Assembly: GCA_023489135.1 (NCBI GenBank)
Contig: JAMDCE010000462.1
Span: 1-8,899, forward strand
Direction: 5' to 3'
Origin: Chloroflexota bacterium
GTDB taxonomy: Bacteria; Chloroflexota; Chloroflexia; JAMDCE01
Length of the DNA: 8,899 nucleotides
This document shows, in pieces, positions 1 to 5,794 of this stretch. A program made the translations under genes and the position numbers. Each line of letters begins with the position of its first letter. Position 1 is the first letter of the stretch. The notes beneath the pieces were generated by a model, which had not been told where the DNA came from, did not search any database, and was given only the letters and a program-made list of their open reading frames with translations.

Positions 1-66
1 GATGGGCAGCAACTCCCGCAACAGCCGGGTTCAAAGGGCCATTGAACAGCGCGAGAACACCCCATA

Positions 67-100
67 CTCCCAAATCCGAGTTCACTCACGGATTTGGGGG
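67..100. repeat. Inverted repeat upstream of lipoprotein promoter
   Basis: Arms 69-78 and 89-98 pair perfectly over 10 bp around a 10-base loop; 67-68 with 99-100 extend it by one G-T and one G-C pair. The right arm runs into a G tract (96-102) and no T tract follows on either strand, so a classical intrinsic terminator is unlikely. It ends 13 bases before the -35 hexamer of the promoter at 113, a place where an activator or repressor site, or the end of an upstream transcript, would be expected. The pairing is seen directly; any role is inference. Confidence 0.5.
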
Positions 101-112
101 GGTAGGCGGGTA

Positions 113-141
113 TTGACAGTTGTGGCCGCCATACTTAACAT
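113..141 (+). promoter_or_regulatory. Sigma70-like promoter of the TctC-like lipoprotein gene
   Basis: TTGACA at 113-118 is a perfect -35 hexamer. It is followed after exactly 17 bases by TAACAT at 136-141, a 4-of-6 match to the -10 consensus. Transcription would begin near 148, leaving a leader of about 125 nt before the start codon at 273. The leader holds a short hairpin (191-196 with 202-207, loop CGGCA). I recognise no riboswitch or T-box in it. Confidence 0.55.
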
Positions 142-272
142 GTCCTCATTATTCCTTGGAGGGAGGACAGAAATCGACCGCGGCGGCGATTCTCGACGGC
201 ATCGAGAGCACTGTGGCAGGCGCGACAGCGCCGAGCAGATTTATTGCCGAATGGAAGGAGATCGGAGCCAAA

Positions 273-1313
273 ATGGACGGCAGATTGACAAGGTGGCTGG
301 CAGGAGTAGCGGTGGTAGCCCTGGGATTGGGGCTGGTTGTGGGGTGCGCCAAACAGACATCCTCGGCGAGTCCCGAGGAATTCTATCGGGGAAAGACGTT
401 TAACTGGGTGGTTTCGAGCGGCGCGCAGGGTGGCGACGAGACGGACCTCCTCGCTCGCGTTATCGCGCCCTATCTGGCCAAGGAGCTGGGCGGTTCGGTG
501 AAGGTGAGCAACGCTGCCAGCGAAGACGGCCTCAACCAGGTCTACAATGAAGAGAAGAAAGATGGGCTAACGATGGTGCATAAGAGCACCGCCGCGGTGA
601 TATCCAACGACATTCTCAAGGCGCCCGGTGTGCAGTACGCCACCGAGAAATTCAACTGGATAGCCGACGTGTTCCCCGCGGGCAAGGTGATGCAGGTGTC
701 ACCCAAGATGACCTACAAGACCCTGGACGAGCTGAGGAAAGCCAAGGGCCTGAAGGGTGGTGGCACGACGGCTAAAGGGGCCCTGGCCGTGAGCGCCGCG
801 GTAATGATGGACGTTCTGGGGTTGGACGGCAAAGTGGTGACCGGTTTCAAGGGCAAGAAGGATCTGGTGCTGGCCGTCACCCGCGGTGAGGTGGATTTCC
901 TCGTTTCGTCGGACACGTCGGCGCAGAAGGACGAGGATGACGAATTGCTCAAGAACTTCCTGGTGGTGACCAAAGAGAAAAGCCGGGTGGTTCCCAATCT
1001 GCCGACGATGTACGATATGGGCGTCAAGGTTCCCCAGGAGAAGGTAGCCATGGTGGAGTACATCCTGGCCGCCGGCTCCGCCGTGGCCCTGCCGCCTGAC
1101 GTCCCGGCGGACAGAGTGGAGTACCTGCGCAAGGTTTTCCTGAAGGTAAGCGACAACAAGGACATGCAGGCAGAGATCAAGAAGATAATGGGAGCGACGG
1201 CTGCGTTCATGCCGGGCAAAGACTTGCAGGACAAGATGGCGGCGATCAAGTCCAATACAGAGCTGGCCAAGCAGCTAGACGCCACGCTGTCCAAGTATAC
1301 GGCGGTGCAATAG
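273..1313 (+). CDS. TctC/Bug-family solute-binding lipoprotein
   Basis: Predicted extracytoplasmic binding protein of the tripartite tricarboxylate transporter type, 346 residues and typical in length. Residues 1-25 form a lipoprotein signal: charged start (DGRLTR), hydrophobic core and lipobox VVGC with Cys25 as the lipidated residue. The mature part starts with a Ser-rich linker, then the family's first strand and phosphate/carboxylate loop (VVSSGAQGGDETD, 46-58) followed by LLAR. PNLPTMYDMG (241-250) and PPDVPADRVEYLRK (274-287) match conserved TctC C-terminal segments. I chose ATG 273 over the upstream in-frame ATG at 120. It places the signal peptide at the N-terminus and has AAGGAG at 255-260 ahead of it, while 120 lies within the promoter. 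No TctA or TctB membrane genes are in view, so it is an orphan here or its partners lie further left. The ligand cannot be told; carboxylates are common for the family. Confidence 0.85.
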   Translation: MDGRLTRWLAGVAVVALGLGLVVGCAKQTSSASPEEFYRGKTFNWVVSSGAQGGDETDLLARVIAPYLAKELGGSVKVSNAASEDGLNQVYNEEKKDGLTMVHKSTAAVISNDILKAPGVQYATEKFNWIADVFPAGKVMQVSPKMTYKTLDELRKAKGLKGGGTTAKGALAVSAAVMMDVLGLDGKVVTGFKGKKDLVLAVTRGEVDFLVSSDTSAQKDEDDELLKNFLVVTKEKSRVVPNLPTMYDMGVKVPQEKVAMVEYILAAGSAVALPPDVPADRVEYLRKVFLKVSDNKDMQAEIKKIMGATAAFMPGKDLQDKMAAIKSNTELAKQLDATLSKYTAVQ

Positions 1314-1374
1314 TCGAGCATCCTGCCAAGCCAATCATCGTTGGGGCGTGGCTGCCAAGTTACCGCGATTGAGC

Positions 1375-1404
1375 TTGACAGGTCCGCCCTGAATAGCGTA
1401 GAAT
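1375..1404 (+). promoter_or_regulatory. Promoter of the tRNA-Asp gene
   Basis: A perfect TTGACA (1375-1380) is followed by an 18-base spacer and TAGAAT (1399-1404), one mismatch from the -10 consensus. Its strength and its position about 55 bp before the tRNA suit a stable-RNA promoter. The expected start, 6-7 bases after the -10, is near 1411, inside the left arm of the inverted repeat at 1407-1450. Confidence 0.8.
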
Positions 1405-1406
1405 CA

Positions 1407-1450
1407 CAACAGCGGGCAGAAATGGAGGCATCCCCTTCCGCCCGCTGTTG
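1407..1450. repeat. Perfect 11-bp inverted repeat over tRNA start site and leader
   Basis: The arm CAACAGCGGGC (1407-1417) pairs without mismatch with GCCCGCTGTTG (1440-1450). The 22-base interior can add a small inner helix, GGA (1424-1426) with TCC (1431-1433). The element sits between the -10 and the mature tRNA start at 1459. A transcript starting near 1411 would still form about seven pairs at the base of the pre-tRNA leader. Possible roles are a leader hairpin used in processing or an operator overlapping the start site. Only the pairing is certain. Confidence 0.65.
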
Positions 1451-1458
1451 ATACCGCT

Positions 1459-1532
1459 GGAGGCGTGGTGTAGCGGCCTAACATGCAGCCCTGTCAAGGC
1501 TGAGATCGCGGGTTCGAATCCCGTCGCTTCCG
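1459..1532 (+). tRNA. tRNA-Asp (anticodon GUC)
   Basis: A full cloverleaf folds by hand. The acceptor GGAGGCG (1459-1465) pairs with CGCTTCC (1525-1531) with one G-T wobble. The D stem is GTGT/ACAT with a 9-base loop containing GG. The anticodon stem CAGCC/GGCTG closes the loop CTGTCAA, with anticodon GTC at 1493-1495. There is a 5-base variable loop, and the T stem GCGGG/CCCGT closes TTCGAAT. The anticodon reads GAC/GAU codons. The discriminator base is G1532, an aspartate identity element. The 3' CCA is not encoded (CTC follows), so CCA-adding enzyme is needed. The gene has its own promoter and terminator and is monocistronic. Confidence 0.95.
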
Positions 1533-1536
1533 CTCG

Positions 1537-1569
1537 ACCGACCAAGCGATAGGCTTGGTCGGTTGTTTT
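1537..1569 (+). terminator. Intrinsic terminator of tRNA-Asp
   Basis: The arm ACCGACCAAGC (1537-1547) pairs perfectly over 11 bp with GCTTGGTCGGT (1553-1563) around a 5-base loop, and TGTTTTATT follows at once. It starts four bases after the tRNA discriminator, as expected for a short stable-RNA transcript. Confidence 0.9.
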
Positions 1570-1573
1570 ATTG

Positions 1574-1807
1574 ACCGCTCCGCTAAAGCGGCAGCGTGCA
1601 GAGGTGTTTCGGGCCGTCGAATTCTTACCTGGAGATCAACTGCTCCCTCCAGTGACTGGACACAGCGGCGGAGGGTGCTCACGGTGTGGCATCGTGGCCA
1701 GGCGCTCTCACTTGCGAAACATTCGCCACGACCCCTCCGGTATTATTTGGACAGAACTTCAGACAATGCCATTCGATACCTGATACATGCTGGACGATAG
1801 GGAGCGG
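1574..1807. other. Gene-free stretch between tRNA unit and abiEii
   Basis: The open frames here on the plus strand show no recognisable motifs and no convincing ribosome site. I see no clear terminator for the abiE operon. The stretch is bounded by a 10-bp inverted repeat, TGACCGCTCC at 1572-1581 and GGAGCGGTCA at 1801-1810. The right copy overlaps the abiEii stop codon. There is no flanking target-site duplication, so a mobile element cannot be claimed. Confidence 0.5.
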
Positions 1808-2740
1808 TCAGACCCATCTTAAGAGGTCAGGCGACCACTTAGCAGAGAGGAAACGATCTTCCATGCAGGCAATATGAACGGGACACAGGAAATCCCTGAG
1901 CAGGGCCATCACGTCGGCGAAGTCTCTTGGGGTGTCCATGAGGTGGATTCTTCGCAGGAAAGCCAGCCATTGTCGACGCCTCGATTCATCTGAGGCAAAA
2001 CTTGGTTGGAACATAGCTGGATTAGGAAGAAAACGAGTGCCACGTCGGTCAAATGTGTTGATAGCTGCCTGCTGCAGAACCGATCCGGCGAATTCATGGG
2101 TTTGAGCCAATCGATCAAGGTCAAAGAAATCCTTCATCCGCGAGTTTATGAGTGAGAGGCTTATCATCGCCTCAAACTTCTCGGCTACCACTGTCTCCAC
2201 AGAATACACGAGGATAGCCGGTGGTGACATTTCTCCCAGAAGTACGGGAAACTCCATCTCTCGTGGCCCTGGAGTTACGACGTCTCCAAACCCAATGTCC
2301 ACTTGAACTGAGCCGCGGGCTCCAGCAAGCCCAACAGGCACCTTAAGCCTGATTCCTTGGTAATCAGCATCTTCGGTGATTCGCTCCACGGTCATCCTGT
2401 GAGGCTCGAAGATGACACCATCGGGCAATCCAGCTGTGCAGACCTCCACAAAAACGGATTGGAGCGAATCGGGATCGTTCCCCACACCTTCAGCACGCAG
2501 ATCCACATCTTTAGTGGGCCGCCCGCTAAGGCGCCCGCTAAGGCTTTCTAGGGCAAGCAGCAACAAGCCTCCCTTCAGAAAGAAGCGTTTCCGGTAGCGG
2601 CTGACAGCGAGACGCGCCAAGAACCTCTCCTGATAGTAAAGGTTGAGAATGACGTTGAAGTCACGATTTTCGCGTTTTGCGATTTGCAGCAGACGGTCGC
2701 GCACCGAGATATCGATCCGAGTAGTTCTGTGACTACTCAT
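1808..2740 (-). CDS. abiEii: AbiEii toxin, AbiEii/AbiGii-family nucleotidyltransferase
   Basis: Toxin of a type IV abortive-infection / toxin-antitoxin system, 310 residues. Characterised members are cytosolic nucleotidyltransferases; related enzymes such as MenT add nucleotides to tRNA 3' ends and stop translation. The polymerase-beta-like core is visible: LKGG (55-58), TKDVDL with the DxD metal-binding pair (D78, D80), a third acidic strand VQVDIGFGD (145-153), AEKFEAM (186-192) with the conserved Lys188, and NSRMKDFFDL (199-208). All key residues are present, so it is probably active. An oddity is a 12-base tandem duplication that repeats LSGR at 67-70 and 71-74, next to the active site. 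The start ATG (2738-2740) overlaps the abiEi stop as ATGA, with GGAAG seven bases upstream (2748-2752), which indicates translational coupling. Confidence 0.92.
   Translation of the reverse strand: MSSHRTTRIDISVRDRLLQIAKRENRDFNVILNLYYQERFLARLAVSRYRKRFFLKGGLLLLALESLSGRLSGRPTKDVDLRAEGVGNDPDSLQSVFVEVCTAGLPDGVIFEPHRMTVERITEDADYQGIRLKVPVGLAGARGSVQVDIGFGDVVTPGPREMEFPVLLGEMSPPAILVYSVETVVAEKFEAMISLSLINSRMKDFFDLDRLAQTHEFAGSVLQQAAINTFDRRGTRFLPNPAMFQPSFASDESRRRQWLAFLRRIHLMDTPRDFADVMALLRDFLCPVHIACMEDRFLSAKWSPDLLRWV
2521..2544. repeat. In-frame 12-bp tandem duplication in abiEii
   Basis: GCCCGCTAAGGC occurs twice head to tail (2521-2532 and 2533-2544). The 12-base period keeps the frame and encodes LSGR-LSGR just before the TKDVDL catalytic motif. 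Family members as I know them have a shorter link between KGG and the DxD motif, so one copy is probably a recent insertion. That comparison is from memory. Confidence 0.85.
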
Positions 2741-3351
2741 ACCATCGCTTCCGCGTATGCGGTTATCCGGGGGCGAACGCGGCAGATCGTTGCAGCCGCC
2801 AGGAGCGCGTCGATGTCGCGGCCCGGTTGCCGCAGATACTCCTTGAGCGCTTCGATGGCGATGTCCCGACCGACAATGTTCTCGAAGCGAAAGGCATCCG
2901 CAATCGTCTTCTCACGGCTATACATGCGCACGACCTGGCCGTCTGCAAGTTGCTGGTACGTTATTCCGTAATCAAAGATGCGATCACCGTACCGCACGAC
3001 CCTGACGGGCGGATATTCTATTCGCGGCGGACGGGCCTTGCGAGGGATTGCCAAGTAGACCTCTGACGGTGTCATTGTCGTCAGACCGTAGTAATCCAGG
3101 GCTGAAAGCAGACATATGACTCCCTTGGGAGCTGCCACGGTTACGGCGCCAAGCCCCGTATGTTCGAGCCATGCATCGGCACGGTGATACAGACCGCGCC
3201 TTACTTTTTCCAACTTACCTTCATTGACAAGGCGAGCGAGCACGTGGGGATCAATGCCTGCTTCGCGAATGTCTCGATGTCGCACGAAGCCACCGTGCCG
3301 TTCCAGTTCTTGAACAACTCTTCTGTTCACTGAAGATTCCCGATATGTCAT
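2737..3351 (-). CDS. abiEi: AbiEi antitoxin and transcriptional autorepressor
   Basis: Antitoxin half of the AbiE pair, 204 residues, normal for the family. Residues 10-60 form the N-terminal winged helix seen in AbiEi proteins (GGFVRHRDIREAGID, then RLVNEGKLEKVRRGLYH, whose end is the wing). The rest is the C-terminal antitoxin domain, with the typical stretch YSREKTIADAFRFENIVGRD (144-163) and following helices. In studied systems the N-terminal domain binds two inverted repeats in its own promoter, and the C-terminal domain counters the toxin without stable binding (type IV). A matching repeat and promoter lie just upstream here. The ATG at 3349-3351 has no clear Shine-Dalgarno sequence; GTG at 3328-3330 is an alternative start that would shorten the protein by seven residues. 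The 3' end overlaps abiEii by four bases. Confidence 0.9.
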   Translation of the reverse strand: MTYRESSVNRRVVQELERHGGFVRHRDIREAGIDPHVLARLVNEGKLEKVRRGLYHRADAWLEHTGLGAVTVAAPKGVICLLSALDYYGLTTMTPSEVYLAIPRKARPPRIEYPPVRVVRYGDRIFDYGITYQQLADGQVVRMYSREKTIADAFRFENIVGRDIAIEALKEYLRQPGRDIDALLAAATICRVRPRITAYAEAMV

Positions 3352-3356
3352 TTAAT

Positions 3357-3412
3357 GTATACTCACAAACCGTCGGCAAATTGCTATCAGTGCCGACACT
3401 GTATGAGTATAC
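3357..3412. promoter_or_regulatory. Nested inverted repeat, likely AbiEi operator
   Basis: Outer arms GTATACTCA (3357-3365) and TGAGTATAC (3404-3412) match perfectly, as do inner arms GTCGGCA (3372-3378) and TGCCGAC (3391-3397). Both pairs share the centre 3384.5 and are separated by six bases on each side, so the whole forms two opposed 22-bp half-sites matching at 18 of 22 positions. Studied AbiEi repressors bind a pair of inverted repeats of about 23 bp upstream of abiE. Position, size and layout agree, so I infer the AbiEi operator. Confidence 0.75.
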
Positions 3413-3434
3413 CACTTCGCTGTGTACTTGGCAA
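3406..3434 (-). promoter_or_regulatory. Promoter of the abiE operon
   Basis: On the minus strand TTGCCA (3429-3434) is followed after exactly 17 bases by TATACT (3406-3411). These are 5-of-6 and 5-of-6 matches to the sigma70 consensus. The -10 lies entirely in the distal arm of the inverted repeat, and the expected start near 3399 falls between the half-sites, so repressor binding should block polymerase directly. The leader would be about 48 nt. Confidence 0.75.
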
Positions 3435-3588
3435 GCCTCCCACCAGGCCATAACCCATTCTGAGAGCAGTTAAAGAGGACAGCAGGAAGCTGATGTTTGC
3501 CATCCATCGCATAGACGAACCGAGCGTTCTCCTGGAGTCGGTCAACCACTAGAGCCATCGCCGGTCCCGTCCGACTCAGTACGATAAC
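3435..3588 (-). pseudogene. Coding-like stretch, possible 3' gene remnant
   Basis: In one minus-strand frame an open stretch continues from just past the stop of the Cas5-like gene to 3352, with an in-frame ATG at 3556-3558 (68 codons from there). It looks protein-like at first: MALVVDRLQENARFVYAMDG, then LPAVLFN and GGRLAKY. This pattern faintly recalls the C-terminal beta domain of thiolase-like acetyl-CoA acetyltransferases (a V-x-RL-x3-RFV core ending in a GR-rich turn). The frame continues through the abiE promoter and operator, so its end is not a natural gene end. It has no ribosome site. It may be a leftover from the event that joined the two defence modules, or simply chance. Confidence 0.2.
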
Positions 3589-4436
3589 TAACTGGCCGCC
3601 GCCTCCCAGATGCCGTAATGACCAATAACAAAAGTACTCTCCTCTGTAACCCTCGCACCGGGGGAGTAACATATCGTCGCGGCTGACAAACGCCAGTTTT
3701 TCTCACTGTTTTCTTCGTTGTTTCGCTCCCATCCTACTAGGGGCTCTACCGAGCCAACAATACTCGCACCCTCAATCTGCACGTGGGCAAGGACGCGCTC
3801 GTTCTTTTCGACCTTGACCATTGGTTTCTCACAGATGCCCCGGTCTGGAAGGGGTGCCACACGCAACCGCCCCCAGCCGTAGCCTCGTTCACCGCCTAAC
3901 TGCACTCGACCCAAAGCAGTACGCCATCCGGCCAGTTCCTGGCTCAAGTTATCTTGGACGTAAAGAGACCCTACTAGATAGACCGGATGGGGTCGGTCGT
4001 CAGTATCTTGCGGCCGTGCCCATGGGCGAATGAATTCCGCCTCGTGCAGCAACCCCTCGGCCGCGACCTGCTGGTCGTGATTCAGCGCGGTGCTGGCATA
4101 GCTGCTGAAGAAGCGATAATCAAACAGGTCCTCCCAGGGGTAGTGGATCGTCGGATCGTCGTTCGTCTTGACGTCTTGTGTTGCGTCTTTCGGCAGGGCC
4201 GGGTAAAGATAGCCAAAGCGGAAATACTCGTTGATAGCCTGGCCGATGGCAACATAACGTCGACCATCCGCATCATTGTTAGAATCCATGGTCAGGCGGG
4301 CAGTCAGCGCGGCCCAGAGGTTTTTCCCAGGCACATAGCCCCGCGTTTGCATCAGGTTGCCCACCTTGCGATAACCGATGTGTAAGGGGGAAAGGAGACG
4401 AAAACAGAGCATGTACTTTTCCCAGGCCACGATCAC
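3588..4436 (-). CDS. Cas5-like RAMP protein of type III CRISPR complex
   Basis: RAMP-superfamily subunit, 282 residues, last gene of the CRISPR operon. An N-terminal ferredoxin-like strand leads to SPLHIGYRKVGN (16-27) and YVPGKNLWAAL (34-44), the 'PG-x-x-hydrophobic' turn shared by Csx10, Cmr3 and other RAMPs. LGGERGYGWGRL (180-191) is the glycine-rich RNA-binding loop. A second fold follows, ending in Gly/Trp-rich segments (VGWERN, IGHYGIWE). Cas5-type proteins cap the crRNA 5' tag and contact Cas10, the likely role here; a Cmr6/Cas7-type role is the alternative. The first start is GTG 4434-4436, overlapping the upstream stop as GTGA, but GGAGG lies only two bases before it. GTG at codon 3 (4428-4430) has a 7-base spacing and may be the true start. 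No clear terminator follows. Confidence 0.75.
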   Translation of the reverse strand: MIVAWEKYMLCFRLLSPLHIGYRKVGNLMQTRGYVPGKNLWAALTARLTMDSNNDADGRRYVAIGQAINEYFRFGYLYPALPKDATQDVKTNDDPTIHYPWEDLFDYRFFSSYASTALNHDQQVAAEGLLHEAEFIRPWARPQDTDDRPHPVYLVGSLYVQDNLSQELAGWRTALGRVQLGGERGYGWGRLRVAPLPDRGICEKPMVKVEKNERVLAHVQIEGASIVGSVEPLVGWERNNEENSEKNWRLSAATICYSPGARVTEESTFVIGHYGIWEAAAS

Positions 4437-4864
4437 CCCTCCGCCTTCGCCCCATAGCGAGCATAGATGAGGCTCTCCTCGTAAAGGTCGCGGACTAGCA
4501 GCAACAGGTCCAGGTCGTTCATTAGGTGTTCCTCGTAGAAAGCCAGCCCGGTTTGGGCTTGAGCCCCGTCAGCCGGTACGCCCTTGTCGGCAAACGCCGG
4601 TATCTGGTGGTCTTGATCCTTGTCCTCCAACAGGCGGAAGAGTTGTGCCCGAACAATAGGAGCGATCTTCGCCTCGTCGCTGCTCCGGGAATAGAGGAAG
4701 AGCATCATTGCGTAGACACCCTGTTCTTGCAATACACCCAGTGTCTTGGTCACCAGCCTTTCCAGCGTTTCCATTGGCTTACTAACACTTGAGACGACTC
4801 TGGCCTTTGCCACCATCTCCTGCGCATAATGTGCTGCTTTCTGGCCCAGATTCAAGGTCTTCAT
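4433..4864 (-). CDS. cmr5: Cmr5-like small subunit (Cas11) of type III complex
   Basis: Small all-helical protein of 143 residues, in the Cmr5/Csm2 size range. In type III complexes such subunits form the inner filament along the crRNA-target duplex. The start (NLGQKAAHYAQEMV, 5-18) matches the Cmr5 pattern in which an early Gln-Lys pair precedes an Ala-rich helix. The central EQGVYAMMLFLYSR (47-60) resembles the conserved 'NGL-x-x-x-LAFL-x-S' helix. The C-terminal LYEESLIYARYGAKAEG (127-143) holds a basic end. It overlaps cmr4 upstream by ATGA and the Cas5-like gene downstream by GTGA, so all three should be made in coupled amounts. Assignment rests on size, helix pattern and position; sequence similarity in this family is always weak. 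Confidence 0.75.
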   Translation of the reverse strand: MKTLNLGQKAAHYAQEMVAKARVVSSVSKPMETLERLVTKTLGVLQEQGVYAMMLFLYSRSSDEAKIAPIVRAQLFRLLEDKDQDHQIPAFADKGVPADGAQAQTGLAFYEEHLMNDLDLLLLVRDLYEESLIYARYGAKAEG

Positions 4865-5775
4865 ACGCGGTCCTCCGTGGCAAGCCGTCGCAGCCGACCA
4901 AAGCCGCGCGTGCCCATCCCACCAATTCCCAGGTATTCGGCCAGCGCCAAGCCAGCTTTGACCACGTCAAGTGGCCCAGTATGTCCCAAGGCCTGTGCTT
5001 TTTCATTGTCTTGCGGAAATGCCTTCCGGAAATCGTCCTGCACCACATCCAGCCAGAGTAGAGCGGCGCGAGGGATAGCTTCGTAGGTGAAGAGCTTGCG
5101 TTCGGCGGCCGCGCCTGTCTCGGGATCGATGCTGACCGACGTGCGCACCTCCAGATTGCTATTCACCACCTGGCCAAACAGTTTGTCAGAGATGAGGACA
5201 GCACGATCCCTGATTTCATTGGGCACTCCTTGTACTGTATCCGGCCACTGGAATGGATCTGGGGCCGCTTCCAACATCAGCCAGCCCAGGTTTAGGTGGC
5301 TGTGGCTGCCGAGCGTACTTGGCAGGCGCACTTTCTCACCACAATCAGGTTCCGTGACGCCAAACTCACGCAACACTTCAGGACACGTGATCCATACCGG
5401 CCCAGCCGCCGAATAGACCGGGAAAAGCAGTAGACGGGCATCGCCGATGCTCACCGTACCGCTTTGCCCGCCGTCCTGGCCTCGCAGGTAACCAAAGGTG
5501 TAGCAGACCGGGCATTTCGGGTCGCGACAGTGGCTCTTGTCGCCTTCACCTTGCCCGGCCCCGGCGCAGCGCCGGCTTTCGTAGCGGTAGGCGGCATACG
5601 TGCGAATCGCCCCACTCAGCGACGTGCCGGGGATTTTGGGCAGGCGCGTGCCCGGCTCGCGTACGATGCTCAGGTCCACCCGCCCCAATCGCTGGCCGCC
5701 AGTGCCGACGTGCATGGGGTCGAGGGTCATGAGCAGAAATCGTTCTTGCCGGTAGAGTTCACTAATTGCATTCAT
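4861..5775 (-). CDS. cmr4: Cmr4-like Cas7 backbone RNase of type III complex
   Basis: Cas7-family subunit, 304 residues, expected to polymerise along the crRNA and cut target RNA every six nucleotides. Cmr4 hallmarks appear in order: the H-x-G-x-G strand (HVGTGG, 22-27); LGRVDLSIVRE (30-40) with Asp34 in the place of the catalytic Asp26 of Pyrococcus Cmr4; LPKIPGTSLSGAIR (45-58); a cysteine cluster C70, C83, C88, C91 followed by FG (94-95), probably a zinc site; SIGDARLLLFPVYS (109-122); WITCPEVL (128-135); and the C-terminal Gly-rich loop IGGMGTRGFGRL (284-295). The catalytic Asp is kept, so target-RNA cleavage should work. GGAG lies seven bases before the ATG (5783-5786). It follows Cas10 after 19 bases and overlaps the Cmr5-like gene by four. 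Confidence 0.88.
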   Translation of the reverse strand: MNAISELYRQERFLLMTLDPMHVGTGGQRLGRVDLSIVREPGTRLPKIPGTSLSGAIRTYAAYRYESRRCAGAGQGEGDKSHCRDPKCPVCYTFGYLRGQDGGQSGTVSIGDARLLLFPVYSAAGPVWITCPEVLREFGVTEPDCGEKVRLPSTLGSHSHLNLGWLMLEAAPDPFQWPDTVQGVPNEIRDRAVLISDKLFGQVVNSNLEVRTSVSIDPETGAAAERKLFTYEAIPRAALLWLDVVQDDFRKAFPQDNEKAQALGHTGPLDVVKAGLALAEYLGIGGMGTRGFGRLRRLATEDRV

Positions 5776-5794
5776 GGCTTCACTCCAGGCGTGT

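Noticed and set aside
120..272. N-terminal extension of the lipoprotein frame to ATG 120
   Set aside because: It would start inside the promoter and bury the lipoprotein signal 51 residues into the protein; ATG 273 has a ribosome site and a proper signal peptide.
2..403. 133-codon plus-strand frame at the left edge
   Set aside because: Low-complexity Arg/Gly-rich translation that overlaps the promoter and the signal peptide of the lipoprotein gene in another frame; no recognisable motif.
713..1321. 202-codon minus-strand frame opposite the lipoprotein gene
   Set aside because: Antisense shadow: Ser/Thr/Leu-rich translation with no motif, and the opposite strand encodes a clear TctC-like protein.
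1314..1374. Terminator for the lipoprotein gene
   Set aside because: Only short imperfect pairings (CCAA/TTGG) and a repeated CTGCCAAG are present, with no T tract.
1555..1877. Short plus-strand open frames after the tRNA terminator
   Set aside because: They begin inside the terminator or lack ribosome sites, overlap each other in different frames and show no family pattern.
2745..2754. 10-base match to the tRNA-Asp 3' end (TCGCTTCCGC at 1524-1533 and again here), considered as an att repeat
   Set aside because: It lies inside the abiEi coding sequence just before the abiEii start, is short, and does not include the T-arm sequence that integrase att sites usually duplicate.
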